Source: Clostridia bacterium
Lineage (GTDB): Bacteria; UBA6262; WVXT01; JAUXBS01
NCBI GenBank assembly: GCA_030619245.1
Contig: JAUXBS010000008.1
Coordinates: 1 to 17,453, forward strand
Direction: 5' to 3'
DNA length: 17,453 bases
Of this stretch, positions 7,101-11,142 are shown in pieces. Within the stretch, counting starts at the first letter, position 1; every line of letters starts with the position of its first letter. The translations under genes and the position numbers were made by a program. The notes beneath the pieces are model-generated. The model saw only the letters and a program-made list of their open reading frames with translations, was not told the DNA's origin and searched no databases.

Positions 7101-9335
7101 CTCGCCGTCATCAAGAATATAGTTGCTGTTGGTATCCATATAGGCAACAACATAGTAGTTTTCCCCGGTTCCGGTGGGCCCCAGGTAAACGTTATCCAGT
7201 GTATATACTCCCGGGGCGTTTATCATCGTAGATGATTCGGGTTCTGTCATGGGGTTGCCGTTGGCATCCAGGTTCAGGAAAGCTCCAACGTATATATTAC
7301 CGCTGTATTGCGCGCTGTTATAATAGATATCACCGTTTATTTTACCGTAGCCGTCTGCGCCGCCCGAGTAAACGCTTACCCCTGTTTCAGCCGAATTGCT
7401 CGTTGTAAGCCCGTCAGTGATTGCAACAACTACCGCGTATCCCGTCGTGTTCTTTGAAAGCAATTCAATCGTGGCAATACCGCCAACAGTGGTTACCGGG
7501 TTAGTAACGATAAGTTCCGCGCACTCGCTCTCAATGGCAGGTGCCTGTTCCCCCATTATAAGTTCCACCTTCACATAATCAATAATCATGTTAACATCAG
7601 GGTTATCGAGGCTGAATAGCACCTTCAATATCCCGCCGGGAGCCAGGTAACCTCCAATAGTATCAGTACCCGGAAAGAATTCAAAATTAAAAGTGTTAGG
7701 GGTCATGTCAAACATGCCGCCGTTAACAGATTCCCAGTTACCAAAGGAATCCTTCCATACACTCACAGTGAAAGGAGCCGACGATATACCCGCCCATGCA
7801 TTTATGGAAATTTTCACGCTGTTCACGTTATTAAGCTCTATCTGTTCATAATCAAGGTCAAAATTTGTCATGAAGAAGGCGAAATTGCCTCCGGCTGCGT
7901 TCACTTCAAAATTCATACTGTCGTTAATCTGTTCAATCAGCATGGTTCCGTCGGGATTGGCAAGTTGGACATCAACTTGGAAAGGATCGGGCAGCGGAGG
8001 ATTGATATTAATGCCTGGTGAGTGAAACGCCTCATTATTCCCGTACTTGAAGTCAAATACCATGCCGCTCTCAGTGAACACCTCTATGCCTGTATAATCA
8101 ATCTTTATGGAACTATCGGAAACCATTGCGCCGAACAGTACATCAATAGCCCCTCCTATTATAAAACTCGAGATATTTGAATTAATTTCAACTTCATAAT
8201 CATTAAAGTTGGAGTTAAAATATACCGCGCTTCCTATACTGTTGTAATCAATCCCATTCCATGCATACACTCTTGTCATGAGGTCCCCGCCACCATCGGT
8301 GGCAGCCCTTATGAATATTCTTATCTTCGTTATCTCGGCAGGGTCTTCCATTATACTATTATAGCGCGCCCTGAACGCAGAATAGTTCGCTGTCCTGCCC
8401 GTGTCCCACTGGTAGCCGTCAACTTCCATTATATCTCCGGGCGGTACCATATCATTGATTTCAGCGGGCCCCCCCGGGGGTGGCACTACTGCCAGTGGCA
8501 TTGAGGAAAACGCTTCATGGCTGGGGTCCATGAAATCGTAGACATTCCCGAACTCGCCTCCCATTCCGCCGCTTTCGGAGACCGATAGTTCAACGTAATT
8601 CACCTTCAGCCCGTAACCGGGATTCTCCATTACGTACAGGAACTCCATCCTGTCGTCACCACCATCAGGCCATATATAATCAGCAAAGTTCACAAGATTC
8701 ACCGCTTCCTTGGTAAACGACTGCTCATTGTAACCGAGAAACATATTATCGGTTGTTATTTCATCCCATGCGCCTGTAGAATTATTAAATGCATAAATTA
8801 TCAATCTACAGTTACCCTCGGGGCACTTACCCGCGAACTTCGCCTGCATACTGACTATATTTGATATGTTTTCATGAATCACAAAACTCGCCTGGAAGGC
8901 GGAGTAATATCCCGGCATCTTGTAAATATCCAGCATCATAGTATCGTCCATTTTTAGTTTATCAACCTCAACAGCCGGCAGTTCAGGGGGCATTTCCTTG
9001 TTCATATACGTTGGAGGGATGGAAGGCAGGTTGTTTGAAGCATACGCCCTGTGCATGAGGCCGTCATTGAAGTTGTAAACATGCGGGCCGCCGCCTACCG
9101 GGCCTGAAGTGCCGAGACTGAAGTATACCTCATTCACAGCAGTAATATCCACCTGGTCACTCGCATCATAGATGGTTGCTGTAATTAATGAAGTACTCGT
9201 ACCGCCGGCCAGTATACCGGTTGGCGATGCCTGAACAGCTATGTAATCATTGGCGTTTACCCTGCCTGCATAAAGAAATAATGCAGCGGTAAAAATAAAA
9301 TAAATTAACAAATTCTTAAATTTCATATCTTTCAT
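1083..9335 (-). CDS. Giant secreted multidomain protein: split Ig domain, triplicated module, transthyretin-like repeats, FlgD-Ig C-terminal domain
   Basis: This 2,750-residue surface or secreted protein has no recognisable enzyme domain and is probably a structural or adhesive stalk. A Sec signal peptide spans 1-28 (cleavage likely after VNA). Residues 31-80 and 606-656 look like two halves of an invasin-like (Big_1) Ig domain separated by three tandem related modules (86-254, 265-424, 426-594). About a dozen carboxypeptidase-regulatory/transthyretin-like domains fill 660-2270, with calcium-type loops near 734 and 851 and a FlgD-Ig-like, Trp-rich segment at 1007-1180. Then come an Ig-like and a ZU5-like segment ending HFSKYAAF (2271-2541), a fibronectin III-like domain (about 2544-2642) and a FlgD-Ig-like C-terminal domain beginning WVYPNPF (2651-2750). 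The start at 9335 has GGAGG at a 7-nt spacing. A longer in-frame start at 9383 lies inside the -10 box and is rejected. The frame is intact throughout. Type IX-like export with the adjacent PorV homologue is inferred. Confidence 0.9.
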   Translation of the reverse strand: MKDMKFKNLLIYFIFTAALFLYAGRVNANDYIAVQASPTGILAGGTSTSLITATIYDASDQVDITAVNEVYFSLGTSGPVGGGPHVYNFNDGLMHRAYASNNLPSIPPTYMNKEMPPELPAVEVDKLKMDDTMMLDIYKMPGYYSAFQASFVIHENISNIVSMQAKFAGKCPEGNCRLIIYAFNNSTGAWDEITTDNMFLGYNEQSFTKEAVNLVNFADYIWPDGGDDRMEFLYVMENPGYGLKVNYVELSVSESGGMGGEFGNVYDFMDPSHEAFSSMPLAVVPPPGGPAEINDMVPPGDIMEVDGYQWDTGRTANYSAFRARYNSIMEDPAEITKIRIFIRAATDGGGDLMTRVYAWNGIDYNSIGSAVYFNSNFNDYEVEINSNISSFIIGGAIDVLFGAMVSDSSIKIDYTGIEVFTESGMVFDFKYGNNEAFHSPGININPPLPDPFQVDVQLANPDGTMLIEQINDSMNFEVNAAGGNFAFFMTNFDLDYEQIELNNVNSVKISINAWAGISSAPFTVSVWKDSFGNWESVNGGMFDMTPNTFNFEFFPGTDTIGGYLAPGGILKVLFSLDNPDVNMIIDYVKVELIMGEQAPAIESECAELIVTNPVTTVGGIATIELLSKNTTGYAVVVAITDGLTTSNSAETGVSVYSGGADGYGKINGDIYYNSAQYSGNIYVGAFLNLDANGNPMTEPESSTMINAPGVYTLDNVYLGPTGTGENYYVVAYMDTNSNYILDDGEPAGRFFQNDDNFSPVYVQGEMHGIDVTLEDPTGNRSISGTIYYYDPVESGPYDVKLGAFSDPSFAEAYIEGGADCTLIISSGSWYSGSYMVSGLVDGIYYLGAFIDKNGNDERDPWEPYGVYKCGTGGNGMEGACEVNLFGYNMDYVNFDVFDPAVTEPSALRGRVMGSGTTDPMGGVTVELWDSNNSWEPDDHTFSTSTVSVDFWMGPAYNFEIHGIYPQSESYAYFVKVKKDGYVVNMQNYNIYFTTNVQYTTDFFISQTSGTLTLGSDVTVDNGVTSSSTTVTITPDGDSAEDFANIYFSVNDIPMTADFSGAIARVIIDTNKDSAFEVFNWDDVTWDSNGNPWYGNPPQMITYEEIEVIRAQKDWYMDWWLGNETAGSKDINVMWEGRDNSWNVLPPGDYAVKIQVCHSSYWDNAYLGESNTGLTVTIDSNIPGLYGWVYYLVGGSTAPVEGARVEAGTYDSFGEAYTDSEGSYFISSIPKDRNYYIHVEKDGYDPHDVPGVLYDAGDTTKQVPNIILNKGGNLSGTITLPAPFTAYYDQWGNYINELWGQVNAWDESGNYGFTNFRIVSGQSSKTYEILLPPGFYRVEVNVFGYSLQVEEDVEVTSYGAAKDFDIGGTDRNVTVSGMVKITSIAVNNVYVSINLKNDADMKYAYSGTEIYASTDTAAFMIYDVPSNTTYELSLYADGYAEKNVFDIVIGTTDVTLGTYAFSEGGIVQGEIQIDGDLTGLSYNNLWINAWSPSSGHCSGTDITLPSSATGTVQGFTIKGLVDDTQYYLDTWLEGFEMTTRPYMVTAPTDTAVIELQDFGGSVSGIVAGTGCVPSEVRVTVTGGMTGEMRVESLTTIYSTSGTFKIENLGTGEYMLSVNQYDVAPSTLNYMGKPDGDYATLTKLVGVTNGADFNLGVLSLYTSGSISGKVYISTATGEYDASNLDGKQVEVTPRQMDWMGMTDAYHQATLYYGDVDYATFTVKGIDKGVYIVRPPVYLNGGSSSPDVAGTPKTITVDSGEEAQVDLYLTDGYMIAGSVERPITGSEYFNIELCAAGYDRETISSYQVDFSTRPTSRTAQYTLGPVNPGTYYIRIWSQNYKEVAKEVTVTGSDISVAAIMMGKGANIKGRLVDAKTGQAVSGKNGIVVSCEARPWVEGSHRQTEQWDSERKIDETTGEFELKNLPEGNYVLRVSAQQDDMYGTAAQYKDYAGLLIGGITVPDNAEDIDLSTIQLKEGSTISGRVVDSESQGIANIRMAAEPSSHHGESIQLKAMTDTGGYYTIKGVDEAVSYWDVFAAVRPEWSEGIVSGYGEKYKHNVKINENEGAEGINFTLSEANSNLKGKIKAVDSRALVLPFEEMGSNMPGAMVLLQEKGKIYNDPMEGLQHVTEYDGEFTIEGIVEGEYVLKVFSKGLRMHISDISVHGALTDMGDITLLSGKKVEGAIVDKLGRKVKSSEVHEVVAVTKDFSRFLFGTINSNSVTNEIESYSVEGLADNIDYYIALVGEGKADVFIDPDPVNFIVSVDTITKGITYTDNPPQFIVQVGRKAEDKFEINVWSNETLSERDVSDVISVIEGNFGGLTEMIMSDNRMECSALYSTVSANEEKFKIRVTGHDIEGQETTEEFTIYTGEKGRNEEFINPVVGGNVIIGDGDSSGFYLPMGTRLIAEGKEVDDLTSLKIFVASIDSTEVGALGIMKKGMGAYSFIIPSLAVEEGAPGEMFSSIYNMEIYLITGPLAQLAQGETANVTIRYDLSASTTPVGKLDINYYDDDSGRWVKEKSDRTVDTENNTITVNVSHFSKYAAFSDETAPPVPEPGANYEPEINGVVLDWDSSTASDIAYYKIYQSSVQAENDDEGGYYTFLASVTAPTHKYIVSIVTGPYFAVSAVDNATAPNESGLSVQVSVYYDKDDHTMWVYPNPFHPTVNTPLTIKYKIPSTVVDSVDVDIKIFNLAGELVKDTLGESDTKKDGGYEYRATWDATNEDNVKVADGIYLCYIKMGKQEIIKKVALLRSN
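1085..1112 (+). terminator. Hairpin plus T-run, possible plus-strand intrinsic terminator (antisense)
   Basis: AGTTGCT (1085-1091) pairs with AGCAACT (1101-1107) across a 9-nt loop, and on the plus strand a run of six T (1107-1112) follows at once. This has the shape of a weak intrinsic terminator for plus-strand transcripts that read through the PorV-like gene in antisense. The stem has only 3 G:C pairs in 7 bp. On the minus strand the same bases encode the last residues VALLRSN of the giant protein and contain the -35 of the possible internal promoter. Confidence 0.3.
1086..1385 (-). other. FlgD-Ig-like C-terminal sorting-type domain of the giant protein (residues 2651-2750)
   Basis: The segment opens with WVYPNPFHP, continues with IKIFNLAGELV and ends with the WDATNEDNVKVADGIYLCYI pattern followed by KKVALL. 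This is the classic FlgD-Ig-like pattern (PNPF, then IYN-x-AGE, then W-D-x-N-x-x-G-x-x-V-x-x-G-I-Y). Domains of this type at protein ends are the attachment and export signal in type IX secretion and are common in other diderm lineages with PorV homologues. Whether a full type IX machine exists cannot be seen here. Confidence 0.8.
1410..1706 (-). other. Fibronectin type III-like domain of the giant protein (residues about 2544-2642)
   Basis: The segment begins TAPPVP, has VVLDWDSSTASDIAYYKIYQ and closes with YFAVSAVDNATAPNESGLS. These match the conserved B-C strand (L-x-W), the Y-x-I-Y strand, and the Y-x-V-x-A-x-D end of secreted bacterial Fn3 domains. It directly precedes the FlgD-Ig-like domain, a usual order in such proteins. 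Confidence 0.65.
6750..6785 (-). other. EF-hand-like calcium loop in the giant protein (residues 851-862)
   Basis: The residues D851, N853, N855, D859 and E862 occupy positions 1, 3, 5, 9 and 12 of a loop, within AFIDKNGNDERDPWEPYG. This matches the D-x-N/D-x-N/D-x-x-x-D-x-x-E spacing of dockerin and EF-hand type calcium sites. Position 8 is Arg rather than the usual hydrophobic residue, so binding is plausible but not certain. Confidence 0.5.
7101..7136 (-). other. EF-hand-like calcium loop in the giant protein (residues 734-745)
   Basis: The residues D734, N736, N738, D742 and E745 fall at loop positions 1, 3, 5, 9 and 12, with Leu at position 8 as expected of EF-hand loops (AYMDTNSNYILDDGEPAG). 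The site occupies the same place in its transthyretin-like repeat as the loop at residues 851-862 in the next one. Confidence 0.55.
7368..7520 (-). other. C-terminal half of a split Big_1-like Ig domain (residues 606-656)
   Basis: The segment contains PVTTVGGIATIELLSKNTTG followed by YAVVVAITDGL and ends TGVSVY. It corresponds to the second half of invasin-type Ig domains (T-x-x-x-G-x-A-x-x-x-L-x-S-x-x-x-x-G-x-x-x-V-x-A). It lacks its own N-terminal strands, which are found instead at residues 31-80. Confidence 0.55.
7554..8060 (-). repeat. Module C, third copy of an unrecognised ~165-residue repeat (residues 426-594)
   Basis: The module starts VFDFKYGNNEAF, has NFAFFMTNFDLD at 484-495, SVKISINAW at 506-514, a VSVWKDSFGNWESV strand-turn at 524-537, and ends IIDYVKVEL at 584-592. 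Each element has a counterpart at the same place in modules A and B. I do not know the family. The strand pattern suggests a jelly-roll or discoidin-like beta-sandwich. Confidence 0.6.
8064..8543 (-). repeat. Module B, second copy of the ~165-residue repeat (residues 265-424)
   Basis: The module starts VYDFMDPSHEAF, has NYSAFRARY at 317-325, ITKIRIFIRAA at 335-345, VYAWNGIDYNSIG at 356-368, and ends IKIDYTGIEVF at 410-420. The start, the YSAF strand, the YAWN turn and the closing IDY strand line up with modules A and C. The C-terminal TESGM is shared in form with the SESGGM that closes module A. Confidence 0.6.
8574..9080 (-). repeat. Module A, first copy of the ~165-residue repeat (residues 86-254)
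   Basis: The module starts VYNFNDGLMHRAYAS, has YYSAFQASF at 143-151, IVSMQAKFAG at 160-169, a CPEGNC pair (C171, C176) that could form a small disulfide loop, IIYAFNNSTGAWDEI at 179-193, and ends LKVNYVELSV at 243-252. It is the copy nearest the N terminus and the only one with the cysteine pair. Confidence 0.6.
9096..9245 (-). other. N-terminal half of a split Big_1-like Ig domain (residues 31-80)
   Basis: The segment YIAVQASPTGILAGGTSTS followed by LITATIYDAS and VNEVYFSLGTSG matches the first strands of invasin-type Ig domains (P-x-x-I-x-A-G-G-x-S-T-x-x-x-A-x-V-x-D, then V-x-F). The chain then enters module A instead of continuing the Ig fold. The missing second half is at residues 606-656, and the two halves together are about 101 residues, the normal size of a Big_1 domain. 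Confidence 0.55.
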
Positions 9336-9342
9336 AAACTTA

Positions 9343-9347
9343 CCTCC
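9343..9347 (-). promoter_or_regulatory. Ribosome binding site that sets the start of the giant protein
   Basis: On the minus strand GGAGG lies 7 nt before the ATG at 9335, ideal Shine-Dalgarno spacing, and the resulting protein opens directly with a signal peptide. The in-frame ATG at 9383 has no comparable site. Confidence 0.85.
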
Positions 9348-9382
9348 ATGATTTATACGTAATACCCCCTGCTTTTGATACA

Positions 9383-9411
9383 AGTATACCCTAACATTAA
9401 CATATTGTCAA
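9383..9411 (-). promoter_or_regulatory. Sigma70-type promoter of the giant gene
   Basis: On the minus strand a perfect TTGACA (9406-9411) is followed after exactly 17 bp by TATACT (9383-9388), a one-mismatch -10. Transcription would begin near 9376, giving a leader of about 40 nt with the GGAGG site. This is the strongest promoter match in the window and suits an abundantly made surface protein; it probably also drives the downstream PorV-like gene. Confidence 0.8.
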
Positions 9412-9433
9412 TAAATTAAGCTGTGCTTTTAGT

Positions 9434-9450
9434 CACATGTAAAATATGTG
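9434..9450. promoter_or_regulatory. Short inverted repeat in the divergent promoter region, possible operator
   Basis: CACATGT, AAA, ATATGTG forms an imperfect palindrome (7-bp arms, one mismatch). It lies between the -35 of the giant gene and the -10 of the divergent glycosyltransferase gene. Position and symmetry would suit a regulator acting on both, but AT-rich palindromes of this size arise by chance and there is no regulator gene nearby. Confidence 0.25.
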
Positions 9451-9469
9451 GAAATTTGCCGGTTAATTT

Positions 9470-9478
9470 TGTTATAAT
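9470..9478 (+). promoter_or_regulatory. Extended -10 element close to the glycosyltransferase start
   Basis: TGTTATAAT matches the extended -10 consensus (TGnTATAAT) fully; no good -35 lies 16-18 bp upstream. The -10 ends only 8 nt before the ATG at 9487, so transcription would begin at about the start codon and the mRNA would be leaderless or nearly so. The only Shine-Dalgarno-like bases, AAGGA (9481-9485), sit 1 nt from the ATG, too close for normal use. Confidence 0.45.
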
Positions 9479-9486
9479 ATAAGGAT

Positions 9487-11058
9487 ATGAACAGGAAAAG
9501 GGAAATAAAATTAATAATCGTCATTGTACTGTTTATTCTAATACAACTGGTTCCATATATTAATAAACCATTTCACGTTGATGACCCCTTTTACCTGAAA
9601 ATGGCTGAACAGATAACACGAGACCCCCTGAGGCCGTACAGTTTCTCCATAAACTGGAGCGGTGAATTAAGAAAGGTATGGCCCTTCATGGAAGCGACCT
9701 TCCCGCCTCTTATTCCCTTCTACCTGGCTCTTATCATGGTAATCCTGGGAACAGGTGAAATCATCATGCATTCAATGTTTCTGGTATTCCCCATAATTGC
9801 AGGAATATCCATGTACTACCTGTCAAAAAGATTTGGTTCACCCCCTTTGATTTCATCCCTGATTATGGCCTCAACACCCGTGTTCCTTGTAATGTCAACC
9901 ACACTCATGCTGGACACGCCGTTACTGTCATTATGGCTCCTATCTGCAGTCATGTTTATATACGGGGTTGACAGCAACAATAAAACCCTGCTGTTACTCT
10001 CATCCATTGCCATCGGTATCTGCTCCCTGGCCAAGTACACCGGGCTGCTTTTATTCCCTCTTCTGTACCTGTACATCTTCCTTAACAGGAAAGCCGGAAG
10101 GTACAGGTCCTGGCTCCTGCCGGGGCTTGCCATATTCCTGGCCTGGTGCCTGCATAACCTGCTGGTTTATAACGGCATCCATTTCCTGCTGGCAGGCCAG
10201 CATATAGGAAAAGAAATATCCATACATAAAGTTCTGAGTTTACCCGTATTCTTCGCAGGCAGCCTGATATTCCCTGCCGGCATTATTTTCTGCCTGAAGA
10301 AAAAACGCGCGGTAACGGCAATAATTATTTTTTCCCTGTTATTTATTTCATCGCTGTTATTATTCAATAGCTTGAACGCTATACTGCTATTCACGGTTTT
10401 ATATTCAACCTCATTAATATTTCTTTACAGCCTGTCCTTTAATTTCAAAAAAGACCCTGATACAGTCTTCCTGTACGCCTGGTTATTAATAATATTACTG
10501 TTAAATCTTATCGCTGAACCCTGGGTGGCATCAAGGTATTTTATATTATGCCTTCCACCCGCAGTAATCCTGTTTTTAAGGATAGTAAGCTCAACTCTCA
10601 GGAAACCGCAAATGAATTACTTAATCATTTTTACGTTTATAATCACCCTGGGAGCCGGGCACCTTGTCAATTATGCCGATTACCTCTGGGCAAAAACCTA
10701 CAGGGACTTTGCAGTATATGTGAAGCAAAAAGGCTACAATAACGGATACTTCACAGGCCATTTTGGATTTCAATACTACCTTGAAAAAGCAGGGATGACG
10801 GCATTTGAAACAAAAAGGGAAGATATTGAAAAGGGAAGTTACTTTATAACAGCAACCCTCCCGGACCCTCAAAAACCAAAAAATGAACTTATTCTTAAAT
10901 TAAGAACCGTCGACCGGGTATCATACGAATCAAAGTTCCCTGTAAGAACGATGAGCCCCTCGGGCAGGGCCGGTTTTTACTCGAGTTTCTGGGGAATCCT
11001 GCCTTTCAGCGCATCCAACAAACCCTTAGAGGACTTCTACATATTCCGGCGCAAATAA
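9487..11058 (+). CDS. Membrane glycosyltransferase, GT-C fold, family 39/ArnT-PMT-like
   Basis: This 523-residue polytopic inner-membrane protein would transfer a sugar from a polyprenyl-phosphate donor onto an acceptor on the outer face of the membrane. After a short basic start and one membrane segment (about 7-24) comes a first-loop acidic motif, FHVDDPFY with D32 and D33, in the place of the catalytic Asp/Glu of GT-C enzymes. A second family feature, MLDTPL (D143), is followed by LAKYTGLLLFP (179-191), typical of PMT_2-type proteins. Many hydrophobic segments run to about residue 400. The last ~120 residues are soluble (FAVYVKQKGYNNGYF and on). The acceptor and sugar are unknown. It is divergent from the giant surface protein and 84 bp upstream of the radical SAM gene, which has its own promoter. 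The start codon keeps the first helix before the DD loop; a shorter form would lose it. Confidence 0.8.
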   Translation: MNRKREIKLIIVIVLFILIQLVPYINKPFHVDDPFYLKMAEQITRDPLRPYSFSINWSGELRKVWPFMEATFPPLIPFYLALIMVILGTGEIIMHSMFLVFPIIAGISMYYLSKRFGSPPLISSLIMASTPVFLVMSTTLMLDTPLLSLWLLSAVMFIYGVDSNNKTLLLLSSIAIGICSLAKYTGLLLFPLLYLYIFLNRKAGRYRSWLLPGLAIFLAWCLHNLLVYNGIHFLLAGQHIGKEISIHKVLSLPVFFAGSLIFPAGIIFCLKKKRAVTAIIIFSLLFISSLLLFNSLNAILLFTVLYSTSLIFLYSLSFNFKKDPDTVFLYAWLLIILLLNLIAEPWVASRYFILCLPPAVILFLRIVSSTLRKPQMNYLIIFTFIITLGAGHLVNYADYLWAKTYRDFAVYVKQKGYNNGYFTGHFGFQYYLEKAGMTAFETKREDIEKGSYFITATLPDPQKPKNELILKLRTVDRVSYESKFPVRTMSPSGRAGFYSSFWGILPFSASNKPLEDFYIFRRK

Positions 11059-11066
11059 CAAAAAGG

Positions 11067-11095
11067 TTGCATTAAAACCATTCTTATACTATAAT
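11067..11095 (+). promoter_or_regulatory. Promoter of the radical SAM gene
   Basis: TTGCAT (11067-11072), 17 bp, then a perfect TATAAT (11090-11095). Transcription would start near 11102, leaving a leader of about 40 nt with GGAAGG at 11131-11136, 6 nt before the ATG. This gives the gene its own transcript beside possible read-through from the glycosyltransferase. Confidence 0.65.
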
Positions 11096-11142
11096 AAAAG
11101 TTCATCAATATAGAAATTAAACAAAAAACCGGAAGGTCTTTT

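Larger units (their letters stand above)
2526..7358 (-). repeat. Array of carboxypeptidase-regulatory/transthyretin-like domains (residues 660-2270)
   Basis: Roughly 12-14 diverged copies of an ~85-110 residue unit recur. Each opens with a SGxV/GxI strand, for example ISGTIYYYD (782), ALRGRVM (906), LYGWVYY (1184), VSGMVKI (1374), ISGKVYI (1664), IKGRLVD (1864) and ISGRVVD (1977). The middle has a G-x-F/Y-x-I-x-x-L/I strand, as in TGEFELKNLPEGNYVLRV (1913-1930). The close is a Y-x-V/L strand. This is the prealbumin-like fold often used as a spacer in secreted proteins. Boundaries are by eye; identity between copies is low at the protein level and I saw no long DNA repeats. Confidence 0.7.

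Noticed and set aside
9336..9383. In-frame upstream ATG at 9383 adding 16 residues to the giant protein
   Set aside because: The ATG lies inside the -10 hexamer of the best promoter, so it would not be in the mRNA. It has no ribosome binding site, and it would put a polar stretch ahead of the signal peptide.
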